Shown here: one piece after another, positions 21,749 to 33,909 of the stretch
Position numbering within the stretch: the stretch's first letter is position 1
How the letters are laid out: every line of letters begins with the position of its first letter
Origin: Phyllostachys edulis
Lineage: Eukaryota; Streptophyta; Magnoliopsida; Poales; Poaceae
Reading direction: 5' to 3'
NCBI GenBank assembly: GCA_036346405.1
Contig: CM070562.1
Coordinates: forward strand, 109,506,999 to 109,570,998
Length of the DNA stretch: 64,000 bases
Translations under genes and position numbers: made by a program
The notes under the pieces: generated by a model
The model's database searches: none
The model's input: only the letters and a program-made list of their open reading frames with translations
What the model was told of the DNA's origin: nothing

Positions 21749-22349
21749 CAGGGATCAAAATCCCGGTCGGTTACCGCTGGTAACCGGATTTATCGGTAGG
21801 AACCGGGTGAACAGTAACCGGCCGAAATATTTTGAATTTGAATTTGAATTTGATTTTTTGACTGCATAATACCCTTCCTAGGTTGGTTTAGGTCTTTTTG
21901 TGCTAAATTACGTATTGTATGAGCTAAATATGCTTGAATTATTGTATTAGCAAGTCTTGGGTGGTTTTTTGGACTTGGAAAGTATGTTGAATTATAGTAT
22001 TCTCATATGAAGGATATCTATTGTGTCAATTGTTGATGTATAAGCAATTAGCACTTGGCAGGATTCATTTTAATGATTGTTTGATCAAGGGCTTGTTGGT
22101 TCAACAAAACAAATTCATGTACCAACGCTGATCTGAGGGCATACTAAATGGAATTTGATATTAGGAATTGCTTATTGATCTCCGGTTTTTTCGGTTTTTT
22201 TGGCCGATTTTTTCGGTTACCGAACCGGTTACCGGCTGGTTACCGGTTTTCAAAATTTGGTTCATGAACTTCATCCGGTATTTTCGATGACGGCGGTTAC
22301 TGTTCTGCCTAAACAGAATCGGATTTCCCGATCGGGTTTTCGATCCTTG
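21749..22349. mobile_element. non-autonomous hAT element with exact 8-bp TSD
   Basis: The left end is CAGGGATCAAAATCCCGGTC and the right end is the complement of CAAGGATCGAAAACCCGATC. An exact duplication GTTCCAAC flanks it (21741-21748, 22350-22357). Motifs of the GGTTACCGG type are repeated near both ends, a common subterminal pattern of hAT elements. There is no transposase, so it needs an autonomous partner. Confidence 0.9.
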
Positions 22350-22357
22350 GTTCCAAC

Positions 22358-23445
22358 TACCATTCATACTAGTGATCATGATATATCCAAATCCAAATGT
22401 CATATTGATTCAGGATTTATAAAGTAAATTTATCATGCAGGTGGTAGGCATATACTAGGTTGCAAGTAATTGATACTGAAATTAAATCAAAGAATAATGA
22501 TCAAATGTGTTGAACTTGCCTGAGAATCCATAAGAATTGAAGACCGAAAGATTTGAGAAAACCAAGAGATGATGAGACTTAGGGTTCAAGCTTGACCAGC
22601 AGATCCCTAGTTACTCCGATTCTAAAGGAATAAAAAATAAAAATAGAGCCCAATAAGGACTAACACCAAATGAAACACGAGGTAGATGCAAGGGCTTTGT
22701 GTACAGTCCGTACACGGGAACTCCTAGAGCACTCATTCGTTGAAGCATACGGATAACGACATTAGGTGCCTCGTGGGAGGCTGCAGATGCAAGGGCTACG
22801 ATGCTACTTGACTAGGAGTAAAGCACGGCCAACGGCTCTCATTCTAAAGTTGCATCAACGTTTTGAAATAGATAAGGAATGAGAAAATACGAAAGGTTCA
22901 TTTAGCTCTCTCAAGATAACTTGAATTTAGGAAGGGATGTTAAGTTTTCAGATTTAAAGAAATACTTTTTAGTTTAGTTTCAAAAGAAAAGACTTAAATT
23001 ACTTATTTTAAGGAAACTTTAATTGTAATTGAAAAGGAAATATCTTTATGTTTAAGAGAAATAACGTAATTATTGAATATAAGAAAAAGTTTTACATTTA
23101 AAGAAAATAGTTGTGTTTAGAAAATCATTAAGAGGAGAACATTAACTTCTTTTAGAAATTTATTGGAAAGAGTTAAATAGGAAATATTTTATTAAACTAT
23201 TTTAAATATAGTAACTTATATTTTATAAAGAGAAGGAATTAGAAACTTAATTGAATTAGTTTTGTTTACTTTGAAATCGAGAGTTTTGTTTTACTTACAA
23301 AACATAAAAGGGATTTGAGATAATTTAGTAGAGACTTTTACTTAAGAGAAGATATATGTTTTATTTTAAAAGTAAATAGAGTTGATAGGTTTTGGTGAAG
23401 CATAATTTAGAATAGGAAAATATCTGATTCTATACAATCATGTGA
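22358..23445. other. AT-rich intergenic stretch
   Basis: Very AT-rich from about 22900 to 23440, with no open frame above 60 codons and no terminal repeats seen. Confidence 0.45.
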
Positions 23446-23454
23446 TTTCATTAA

Positions 23455-24656
23455 GGAAAATTTTGATTCATGTCACTGCTTCAATTGCACTTTCGGTTTA
23501 TGCCACTGTTTCGCAAAATTTGTTCGGAAAATACCACTACCGTTACCCTTTGACGTACTAGATCCCTCAAGGTGTCAGGTCAGTGTTTGAGGACTCTCCG
23601 TCCGAAACATGTCGATTTCCTCAAAATACCCCTGAGTATAGATGCCACCGTATCCCTCTCTCCCTCCTCTTTACTCACCCGTGCGACCATGCCATTCCCC
23701 AACCCTAACAGCATCGGCAAGGTGGCACGGTCGTGGGTGAGGTCGGCACCGTGCAGCGGCAGAGAGGGGGAGAAAGCAGAGGCAGAGCTGACGTGGTGAG
23801 TGGCGACGCGAGAGGTAGAGAGCAGAGTTGAAGCCGAGACGATGCTGGCTAGTAGCAAGGTGGCGACGTCTAGGCCGAGATGGCATCGAGGCGAGCCAAG
23901 GGTGGCCTACGATGGCACTGAGGAAGAGTGCGGGCACCAGCGACGTAGTGGAGCACGACGATGTGGCGGTAGCGGTGCTGAGGCCGGAGTGGTGACCGAG
24001 GGCCTAGCGGCTCGGGCGGCACGACGCAAGCAGCGTGATGGTGGCCGAGGGCCCAACGGCTCGGCGGCCTGACGACATAGCAGCAAGAACGGTGGCCGAG
24101 AGGAGAGAGGCCGAGAGCACAGGTCGAGGCGGGGAGGTGGCAATGAGGCAGAGCGCGCGATGACAGGCAAGCCTGGGCACGCAGACGACCAGTGCCGCGA
24201 TGGTGGAGTTGGTCGGCTGGTCGGAGGAAGAAGAGGGAGGAGCAGGGAGCCATTTGGCTGGTGAAGGAAGAAAGGCAGAGGAGGGAGGATCTAGTGGAGA
24301 GAGAGAAGAGGAAGGAAGGAGGTAAGGAGAAAAGAGAGAAAGGCTGGAGAAAAAGGAAAGGTGGAAAAAGAAAGAAAAGAAACAAGAAAAAAAGAAGGAC
24401 GTATGGCCACAATGGCATTTCTCAAAATCTCCTGGATTCGAGTGATATTTTCATAATTATTGAAAGGGTACCACTGGTCATTTGTCCTAGTCAAACACTT
24501 TGATCTGGCACCATGAGGGCTCTAGTACATCGGAGGGTAACGGCAATAGCATTTTCCGAACAAATTTTGCGAACCAGTGGCATGAACGAAATTAATAAAA
24601 AATAGCGGCATAGACCAAAAGTGCAATTGAAGCAATAACATGAATCAAAATTTTAC
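23455..24656. mobile_element. MULE-like element with GC-rich cargo and 9-bp TSD
   Basis: Inverted repeats of about 120-150 bp match between 23455-23580 and 24515-24656. They begin GGAAAATTTTGATTCATGT and, on the other strand, GTAAAATTTTGATTCATGT, and share GCAAAATTTGTTCGGAAAAT. Flanking 9-mers TTTCATTAA (23446-23454) and TTTCATTTA (24657-24665) agree at 8 of 9. The interior (23570-24510) is GC-rich, with frames on both strands (up to 182 codons) that are low-complexity (Arg/Glu or Phe/Leu runs) and carry no known domain. It is a Mutator-like non-autonomous element, possibly a Pack-MULE. Confidence 0.8.
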
Positions 24657-24665
24657 TTTCATTTA

Positions 24666-25467
24666 ATAAATCAATTATTCCTATATATTAATTAGTGAAG
24701 TTTGAACTTAAGAAGATAACCTATAATCAAATTGAATAGATAGCAGGTAAAGGTAACAACTCATTTGTGTTATGGAAAAAAATTGTGTTTTATTGAAAAA
24801 TATTTGAGAGTATTTGGAGAAGGAAAAAATGATTAGAAAATTTGGAATTGAATTTAGAATTGGCCAAGGCACAGTCGGCCAGTTGACCAGCCCAACCGAC
24901 CCAATTGGTCCCATCGACCCTTTAACTCCCCCCCCCCCAATCTCGGCCTCTCCCTCCCTCCCTCCCTCCCTCGATTCTCTCACTCGCACTCGGTCTCTCC
25001 CTCTCCCCTCGCTTCCTACGCCAAGCCATCGCCGTTGATTCGTCGCTGCTGCCACGCTCCGGTCCACTGGCCTTGGTCCCGAACACCGCGAAGATGTCAT
25101 CCAGCTCTTCCCGACTTGGATTGGGCTCAACAAGACATGGTCCTGACAATAGACTTCAGTCACCAGATTGCTTCTTAATGTGTCATTTGTATGGAACAGG
25201 ACATAGCACATAATATAGCATTTCTTACTGAAGGGTAACACTACTTTCATGCATTGTGAACCTGACAATAGGCCACAAACATCAAACCATTCTAGTGCAG
25301 CATCTATATGAACAGTCGATATATAGCACGGCACAACAACACATGGTATGAGTAGTTACTCAAACATCAATCAACACATTCACATAACAATCATATTCAT
25401 ATGCATCAAGGACATGATGATGAGATGCAAAAGAATGCACACCTTGAGGCTTGAGCTTACCCTAGTG
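24666..25467. other. intergenic with pyrimidine repeats
   Basis: Contains a poly-C run and a (CCCT)n-like tract at about 24918-24972. The frame 24708-25334 on the minus strand crosses these low-complexity tracts and has no motif, so I do not call a gene. Confidence 0.35.
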
Positions 25468-25852
25468 ACGGGTGACAAAGTTGTTAATACCATTCCGGTA
25501 TGGCCATACCGGCCAATATGTACTGCATCACGCCTAAAGCAGACGCGTAAAAGCTCTTGTGCACAGACCAGAATATCCCAAATATGGGTGTGTGTTTCAA
25601 ATGTAACCAAATTTAGGTTTGGGTTTCAAATGTAACATAATAGGGGTGTATGTTTCAAATGTAAGAAAATGAGTAGAAATTAAAACTTTTCTTACGTCTT
25701 GTAGTCTTTGAGCTTTTCTATAATTCTTGCAAAAGAATTGTGGGATTCAAAAATTTAAACCTCCTGTTGACTAAAGTTAAACCCTTATTCACCTTTGTCA
25801 AGAATCTTGTGCCAATCTTTGGGAATATTTTTCCTTGGTTCTAGGGAGGATT

Positions 25853-26690
25853 TGTGACCCCTCTGAAAAATTTCATAATTTTTAGAAATTATTTGATAAT
25901 TTTTGGAGGCAAGTTAAACCAATTTGTCAATTGGTCAAACCCTAGAACAAACATTGAGGAATTTCTTGAGAACAATGCAGTGCATAAAAATCTCTGGAAA
26001 TTTTATATAAGGTTAATCTGGAGTGAGGAACCTCCAATCAAAATTTCAGAATTTTTGGAGTTAGTTTGCTACCTCTAAAATTCTTCCAAACTCACCTTTC
26101 AAATTCAAACTCAAACTTGGTTTGCATTGTTCTCGGCGCGACCGAGCTTGGCTCGAGCTGCTTGACTCGATCGAACCGCCTAGTTGCACCCGGTGCGGCC
26201 AAGTGGCGCGTGTCTTTGTGGGTCGTCGGATCGTCATCGAACGAGCCACGTTTGCGTGGAGCTGTGCCACCTCGATCGCGTGTGAGCCGTTGGATGCAAC
26301 TCGGACGGTGGGTTCGTCGTCGCCTTCCTCGCTTCATGAAAGCCCGCGCCATGGCGTGTGCAAAGCGTGGCGGCGTTGCGTCCCCTTCAGCAGCTAACGG
26401 GTCCTTCACGACGCATTTAATGCGCATCGTGCGTCCGCCCCCGAAAGTCCTCTTCTCACCTGCTCCCATCGCGCTCAGCGTCTCCATGGCAGGCTTGACC
26501 ATGGGAGAGAGTTGCCGTTGCCCTCCTTGCGCCCCGGCTACTTAAGCTCCCATCTCCCTTCCTTGGCTTCCTTTCACCACCCCGCAGCTCTAGCTTGCAC
26601 CCACTGTGCTTGTTGAGCTTAGAACACCCGAAGTCCCTCGGCCGCCATTGTTGAGCTTCGAGCTCGTTGGTGAAGGTAGTGCCCCAGTGG

Positions 26691-26731
<41 letters not shown>

Positions 26732-29700
26732 GTCAGCTTGTGCCTCTCATCTCGTTGATCATTTCCCCTAACTCTATTTTAGGTTGCTTTCACAGAAGCG
26801 GCTTAATTTTGGAATTGGGATCTTTTCGGTCGAATCACCCCCTTTTCGTCCTCAGCACTGGTAAGTCCTCCATTCTCCAATTGGTTGCTCAGAGACCTTC
26901 TGGGAGCCCCTTTGGAGCTAATGTGATGACACGGTGCTATTATTGTTGCTCAGCTTGCTCTCTTCGCTTCTTCTTCTTCGGCGCCAGCAAGGACCCTCGT
27001 CGCCAGAGCTCCTCAGACCGCCTCTGGTTCCTCTCTGCCCTCAGGTACCCTTCTAGTAATCCCTAGTAGCTGTGGCACTCGCTTTTCAGAACAATGCGGA
27101 GCTCCTTTGGCTGCTTGTCTTTTGGCCGTGTGGGTCATCTCGCTCCTCTCCACTACTTGGCGTTCTAGCGGCCGCAAATGCAATGGGTGGTACCATCGTG
27201 TGCACAAATCTATTGCGGACTCAGTGGTGCCCTTGGTTTGCGCCGAGAGTCCTCATCGCCATGAGGATCAAATCTTCTTCGCCGTGCATCTTGGGACGAA
27301 TGGAGCAGAGGTGGTCATTTAGGACCGAAATCGTGTCATTAACTCAGCTAATGATTGCTTAGGAGTTAATGGCTGTCCTAAGAGGGCCTTTGAGTCGCTG
27401 CCGGTGGGTCCCACGTAGTTAAACCAGCGCTATGCGTGTGCGCGGCGTGGGTCACTGCGAGCCGTCCATTTGTAGATCTGCGATTCAGATCGCAGGGGCG
27501 TTGTAAACCTCCGGCCGCGTGCAATGCAATCTATGCCGTCCATTTCTGGACCAACGGCTGCGATTCGCTGAACCCTTCGCGCGCGTGAGTTCAAACGCGC
27601 CGCGCGCGATTCAACCTAGGCCGTTGGATTCGGGATCAACAGTCCACGTTCGTTGGTTCCGCGCGGGCGCGCGCGCATTGCCCCATTCATCTTGGACCGT
27701 GCGATACAAAATCAACGGCCCAGGTTTTTCCACGTCGATATGGATTTAGGATTTTCCCAACAGATTTATTTGTGAACTAAAAAAGGTAATAAACTTCAAA
27801 ATTGCATAACTATTTTATTTTAGCTCCATTTGAGTTGATTCAAGTTTTGTTAGCTCTGGTTTGAACTCAGCTTTAATCTAAAAATGGTTGTAAGCTTAGT
27901 TCGGCTCCAGAAAATGGAATGGTAAATTTGGTTTAGAAATAGGCTTTAATTGTTGCTCTAAAAATGGCATTTAACTTGTAAAATGCATAAGTATTTCCCT
28001 AGAGATCCTTTTTGAGTGAATCCAATTTTGTTGGCTTCCTCTGTTAGGGTACTAAATGGTAGGATAGGATTTAGGCATGCCAATATTTTTAAAATCTTTG
28101 TGGTTGCAATTGTTTTGTGCTCTTGTGCATGTCTTTGAAAAATCATAGAAAATGCATCCTAGCTCCAAATGAGGTGAATCCAATTGTGTTATTCATCTCA
28201 TGAGGTATTATATTTACTATAAAAATCCTAGGTGCAACACCTCTTTGGAAATTTGTGCTAAAGAATTTAATTCGGATGAACGATGAATAGTTTTCAATTT
28301 TCCAAAGATTTTCCAGTGAGCGCTTTTTTGGCCATAACTTTTGCATTGAGAATCCAAATCAATTGGTTCTTGTTGCTAAATTCCTTAAAAATCATGCTCT
28401 TTCTGCTGTAAAATTCAGATGCATTTGGAGAAAGTTGGTCGTTGAGTCTTTTCGGTTTTCTTCGTTCTTATCGGTTCTTTTAAGCTTTTTAGTTAGGTGC
28501 CGCATTTAGTGCGTTGATCCCGAGAGTGTTCTCTGCAGACTTAGTGAGCAACTTCAACAAGGCAAGCAGTTTGATCATGTTTAATCCCATTACTTTCAAA
28601 GTCTAATATATTGTTTGCAAAGTGTATGTATGCATGCTCAATTTTGTTGTTAAATTATTGTCGATTAGTTGATCCTATAGATGCATGCTCTGTAGGTAAA
28701 TGTTCAATCTCTACTACTAAGCCTAGGAATATCTTGCCGTGATTTAGAGTTCGTTGGATGAGCTCTTGTCACTTAGTAGATTACGTGTTGATATTGCTTA
28801 GAAATGCTTAGCTTACGGTAGAATTGGGCGGTTATCGACTTAGTCGATAACTTTGATCACACAAATCTAATTATTATTCCATTATGTCCAGCACTTGTGC
28901 TTTGTTAATTTGTAAAGTCAAAAACTGAAAAAAAAATGAAAACTATTTGGACTTGGGCACAATGGATGTTGGTGTGATCTGTTGGTGTGTGGGATGGTGC
29001 CTAAGTCAACAAGGACCGAACATCTTGTTATACTAAACCAAGCAATTTTGCGTGCTAACCACACGAGGGTATTGGGAACCCCTCTTGACTAAGTACTTTG
29101 GGGGTGTTAATTATGAGTCGATGATGGTTAAAATGTTTTTATAGGGATTGGGAGCACCCGCAGTTGCTTAGGTTGGGCCGGTGCATCCTACCCTTTGGGT
29201 TGTCGCGACTCTTAATTAGCATCATCCATTGGAAATGTCTCGTAGGACTTAGCCGTGCTGGCATACCAAAGGAAGTGTGCTTAATCATGTGGCGAAAAGG
29301 CGGTCTGGCGTGTGGGTACATTGGTACACCCCTGCAGGGTTCAAACTATTCGAATAGCCTTGTCCTAGGTTATGGACATGCTTAGGGAGGTATTTCGAGA
29401 GTTAGACTACAACTTTTAATTAAAACTTGATGTGGGTGGTATGAATGGGTAATTCATGCTATTGTTGTGGTGACTATTGGTTTAGTCACTTCCAGGATTG
29501 TTGTTGTCATCTATCTATTGTTATTATGTTGTTGTCTCGCTGTATTTGCAAATTAAAAACGAATTGTAAAACTGCTTTGAATCTATTTAATTATTGTAAA
29601 TGAAAACTTGCTTTATGCTGAAAACAACCTACAGCCTCCACTTAAATAAGCTTGCATGTATCATATGTATAAGTCTGTTACCTACACGTAAGTCTTGCGA

Positions 29701-30149
29701 GTATATTTTTGTACTCATTTGCTTTGCTTAATTAATTTGTTGCAGAGGAGGTTGATCCCCTAGGGATCCACTTTTGTGAGATGTGCGGTGGATTCGACGA
29801 CTAGGTTGGCGGCCCGGTTGGTTGCCTTGTGGGTTAAAGGCACACTAATTGGCTCTTGTTTATCGCCATCTTATGGCCTTTTTGCTTCCGCTGTTTATTT
29901 AACTCTCTTCATTGTTATTTGGCTGGTCGGCCCCTTTTGTAATAACTCTATTATGTATGTCTTTTGTTTAATCTAGTTCGTGCTTTGGTTCTATGTTTTG
30001 AATGGAATTGATGCATGATTTTGTAAAGGGGTGTGTATACTGCATTTCTGGGAAGTATACATATCTCGAAGACCCGGGTTATTTTGTTTGTGATGCTAGG
30101 GTCAATGGATGACTAAGCATTACAAGCCAAATAAGCCGGGGTCCTCACA
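25853..30149 (-). mobile_element. long Gypsy-type LTR nested in the hAT element (minus orientation)
   Basis: Read on the minus strand, the element begins TGTGAGGACCCCGGC at 30149 and ends ..TTTTTCAGAGGGGTCACA at 25853. Its layout matches the LTR at 47405-51879: the start TGTRAGGACCC, the end with TCAG/TCTG before a CCC-TCACA-like terminus, and the shared palindromic motif CTATTCGAATAGCC (here near 29348). No gag or pol frame is present, so it is probably a solo LTR of about 4.3 kb. I did not find a convincing 5-bp TSD, and the sequence just left of 25853 also looks LTR-like, so the left border is uncertain. Confidence 0.55.
26692..26727 (+). repeat. (CT)n microsatellite
   Basis: A CT dinucleotide run of about 36 bp inside the long LTR. 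Confidence 0.95.
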
Positions 30150-30452
30150 AGATCTGCATCTACCGAAATACCGGCTTAATAATGGCTTGACACCGGTCAA
30201 TACTGGTCATACCGGTGGAATTGATAATACCGTCTATTAAACTATATGTTATATTTGATAGTACCATTATGTATTTGGAATAATACTACAAGTGATATTT
30301 GGTGTGCATATAATTAAACAAATATATATTTATAAATATATATACTTATATTATTGTATTAAATATGAAATGGTACGCTAGTATGGACCGGTACCGGAAC
30401 GCAACTAAACCGGTATGGCCTTCGATACGGTATTGACAACTTTGACGGGTGA

Positions 30453-32268
30453 TGCCTTTATGATGGATGCTTTGTTCTCTTCTCTTTTCCTAGCTTCCCT
30501 CCTTCCATTCCATAGCCAAAACCTGCAGGCAAGATGATAAACCGCAGTCGGCTAAGGAGAAGAAGAAAGGAAAGAAAAAGAAAAGAGAGAAGAAATGGAG
30601 CAGAGCTGCTTGCTGCTGCGTGCTCAGCTGCAGGCACCACGCATGGGAAAAGAAAGAAAAGAGTGCTTGTGAAGAATGAAAACGGATGCTACGCTTGCTG
30701 GTTGCCAGCCGGTTCTATGTGGGCTTGATCTCCTATTTATAGTGCAACAAATCCATTTTGATTTAGAGTAAGTTTTGTTTGGTAAAAAGTTTGGGTTGAT
30801 TTGTACCATGACACCTAATGGCATGAAAATGCCACCTCATGGGACACCTAGCACTTGGGGGCTAATTTGGTAAAAACACTTCCTATAGTATTTTGGTAAA
30901 ACTTTAGAACTTGGAGGCCATTTAACTTATAAAAATCTGAAAACATTTGGTTTGTTTTATGAACTAAAAAGCTTGGTTAAATGTTGTCTTGCCACCTCCA
31001 TGCCACTTAGCATTATAAATTTGTGGAGGCTTACTACTAAGGTTGTGACTTGGCATTATGGGCATTTTGGACATTTCACAATTGATAGCTTGGTTTGTAA
31101 TTTTTTGTCAAAGTGGTTGGTATGCATTAGCGTTGATTTGATGTTCATGAATGGCCATTTTTGCATTGGTAACTACATGAAGTTTTACCATGGTAATACT
31201 TCACCAAGTTTCGGCTTAGGTGTAATTTCCTAAAAAAAGTTGGGCCTTTTTGCAATTGTGATCTGATTGGATCATTTTTTGGAAAGCTAGTTTGCTAAAA
31301 TTATTTCCGAGCCTTTCAAATAAATATTTTGCTATTCTCTAAATTGTTCTTTCTTTTGCAATTCTGCCCAGTGTGTTAGCACAGTTCCAGAAGTCTGTTG
31401 GAATTCAGAGAATAGATGCTTTCAAAATTAATTAAGAATAATTTTTTTCAAATGCAAGTGTCTGACCTCCTACAATTAAATTGCGTGTTCAGAGAGCATA
31501 CAAACATTTCTTTTTGAAAACTATTTTCAAAACTTAACTCCTCTAAGAAAGGCTAATGTGATGCAAATGCAAATGCAATTGATACCTAGAGGAAAGAAGT
31601 CTCTAAAGAGTCCAGGTCTTCCAGAACTACAACTAGCTATTTCAGAATCATTCTATACAATCAATCAAACAAAACCCTGTACTATCTCATACAGGACGAT
31701 CCCTTCTTACCCGTACTATCCTATACAGAACGATCATATCCTACCCGTACCATCTCATTCCATTCAACCTCATCCTACCAACCAAACGCACCCTTAGTGA
31801 ATTGAATGCTTGAGCCAACGTATGACGAACGACCAGCGGACGACTACATTGTTATGCATTTAAACAATCGACTTAGAGTATATTAGGGTGTTTTTTTCCC
31901 AGTGCTATGGCTCGATCAACACTGCTCTCTAGCCAGCAACGTAGCTAAACCTAGGCAAAAAAAATTCCAGCCGACAGCGTGGCCCAACTAGGTAAAAATT
32001 AGGGTTGTTACATATGACCACTAGCACACCTTGAGATCGTTACCAGGACGACTCTATACCGACACATTTCCTGGAATTCAGCACCACTGATGAGGGTGAG
32101 GCTTCAAAAGGAGATGGGGGATACATTTTCATGTGCTTGTAGATCTTGTTTTGATTGGCTTAAACTTAGAGAGATCTGTATCTTCGTATAACCGCTGGTC
32201 TCGTGTTTTCATCTGTAATCTGCTGCATTATCTTGTACCAAGATTTTAGTAGCAGTTCGATCGAATGC
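30453..32268. other. intergenic, one MITE end fragment
   Basis: No gene seen. A purine-rich stretch lies at 30545-30670. Near 31640-31796 the sequence repeats CTATCTCATAC..ACGATC-like units and ends ACCAACCAAACGCACCC, the right end of a common grass MITE whose left end (GGGTGCGTTTGG) I could not find nearby. Confidence 0.4.
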
Positions 32269-32277
32269 CAATGAAGC

Positions 32278-32417
32278 GGAAATAAATTCTCTGAGGCCCT
32301 GCCCCACTGAGGCTCCTCCCTGTGTACTGTTAGATCTTCCCTTCTCGTGTTGCTACAGTATGAACGAACGGTAGGATCGAAGGGGCCTCAGTGGACGGGG
32401 CCAGCGAATTTATTTCC
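32278..32417. mobile_element. 140-bp hairpin MITE with exact 9-bp TSD
   Basis: About 40 bp at each end are inverted copies (left GGAAATAAATTCTCTGAGGC; right ends GCGAATTTATTTCC). An exact duplication CAATGAAGC flanks it at 32269-32277 and 32418-32426. A G-starting end and a 9-bp TSD indicate a Mutator-type MITE. The transcript would fold into a near-perfect hairpin. Confidence 0.9.
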
Positions 32418-32830
32418 CAATGAAGCATGCATATCGATTCGATTCCCCTATTTTGTGTGGATACTCTCTCCGACATGTATATTTTTAAGGGCAACATACT
32501 GGCAGTTCAGGATTTGGCCTGATACCGCGAACGACTAATTGTACCATTCTTTACTCCAATCGCTGCTAGGAGGGTATGAGTATCTGTGTGGCGGGAGCTG
32601 TGAGCTGGGGGCAGCCCGATCTCCTGGTGTTCACCAGATGACGTCATGGAATGCAATAACACCGACAAGGCCGAGTGGCGCGGGACAAAGCTGTCCAAGA
32701 GATCCGGCATGTCGGGGGGCACGCCAGATACGGTCGCTTCCGTCTCCCTTCTCCTCCAAGCCACACTCGTGATAGCAAGGCATTCCCAATGCGGATATAG
32801 GAAACATGTATCTAGTGCTTTCCATGTTAT

Positions 32831-33028
32831 TTAAAAATAACCTTGGATACAACCTCCTCGGTGCATAGTCTCTACGGGCGGGCTCACACAACAAATATTC
32901 TTCTCTTTCTCATCTTATCTCTCTTTCACTTAAAAATAACCTTAGATACAACCTCCTCGGTGCATAGTATCTAAGGGCGGGCTCACACAATAAATATTTT
33001 TCTCTTTCTCATCTTATCTCTCTTTCAC
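32831..33028 (+). repeat. 99-bp tandem duplication
   Basis: Two copies of a 99-bp unit (32831-32929 and 32930-33028) beginning TTAAAAATAACCTT and containing CTCCTCGGTGCATAGT differ at only about six positions. They lie inside a MITE-like sequence whose other half is beyond the inserted elements on the right. Confidence 0.95.
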
Positions 33029-33111
33029 AGACCTCCCCTCTCCCACCAACCCTCTATCGCCACCGCCTCATATGCCCTCTCCTGCCGACCACCGCCGGCC
33101 TCCACCCCATC

Positions 33112-33901
33112 TAGATATGACCAAACGGGCGGCATGGCCCGGCCCGACACAAGCACAACTAGGCACGGCCGTTTCGGCCCACGAACGAAGCGAGCCGTGC
33201 CGTACCGGCACATGTGCCTGGGTGGTGGCCCAAGCACGGCCCGAAAACCACTCGTGTCATTTCATGCTGTGCCGGTCTAAGCCTGTTTGGCCTGACAAGC
33301 TGTTTACGATCCACCGTGCAGCGCGGGCCATGTGCCCCTTCCTCTCCCCTAACCCCTACCCCCTTCTCCTCCCGGCCCCCTCCCGTCCCGAGCGTGTCAC
33401 CTCGCCTTCTCCCCCCTCCGCCCGTGTGCCCCACCGCCTTCTCCTCACTCCGCGTCGATCGCCAGCACCGCCCCATCCTCTTCCTCTTCCTCTCCTCCTC
33501 TCCTCATCGCTGCGTCGTGCTCAGGCGCCTCCCCCCCCCTGGCACCTCGTTGCCTTCTCCTCCCCACACATGCCTATCGGCGCCGCCTCTTCTCCTCCTC
33601 CTCATCGCCGCACCCGTGCACCCTTCGTTGCCCCTTCTCCTTCCTCCGCGCCGGCGCGTCGGCGCTGCCCCGCCCTCCTCCTCCCTCCCTTGCTGGCTCG
33701 CCGTCGGCTAGCTTCCTCCTCCCTCCATTGACAGCTCGCCGCCTCGGCCTCTCCAAGACGCTGGCCAAACGCAGCCGTCTTGGCCAGACCCGCCTAGCAC
33801 ACCGACATTTGTTAAGTCTTGCGTGCCGAGCCAACGATCGTGCTGGGTGCAACCTAAGCACGCAAGACAGCCGACCGACACGGCCCATCTGGCCATCTCT
33901 A
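33112..33901. mobile_element. non-autonomous hAT element with 8-bp TSD
   Basis: The ends are TAGATATGACCAAACGGGC on the left and the complement of TAGAGATGGCCAGATGGGCC on the right. Flanking 8-mers ACCCCATC (33104-33111) and ACCACATC (33902-33909) differ at one base. The interior is very GC-rich (CTCCTCC and CGCC tracts) and gives long motif-free frames on both strands. Its ends and base composition link it to the hAT family at 12612-13251 and 58418-58960. Confidence 0.8.
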
Positions 33902-33909
33902 ACCACATC

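Larger units (their letters stand above)
25476..30444. mobile_element. hAT element split by a long LTR; exact 8-bp TSD
   Basis: The outer ends are CAAAGTTGTTAATACC on the left and the complement of CAAAGTTGTCAATACCG on the right, followed inwards by CCGGTATGGCC-type inverted motifs on both sides. An exact duplication ACGGGTGA flanks it at 25468-25475 and 30445-30452. Removing the element rejoins a continuous flanking sequence. Only about 670 bp belongs to the hAT element; the rest is the nested LTR. No hAT transposase is present. Confidence 0.85.

Noticed and set aside
26066..26545. 159-codon frame inside the long LTR
   Set aside because: GC-rich portion of an LTR with overlapping opposite-strand frames and no domain.
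33072..33731. 219-codon plus-strand frame
   Set aside because: It crosses the left end of the hAT element at 33112 and is pyrimidine-tract low complexity.
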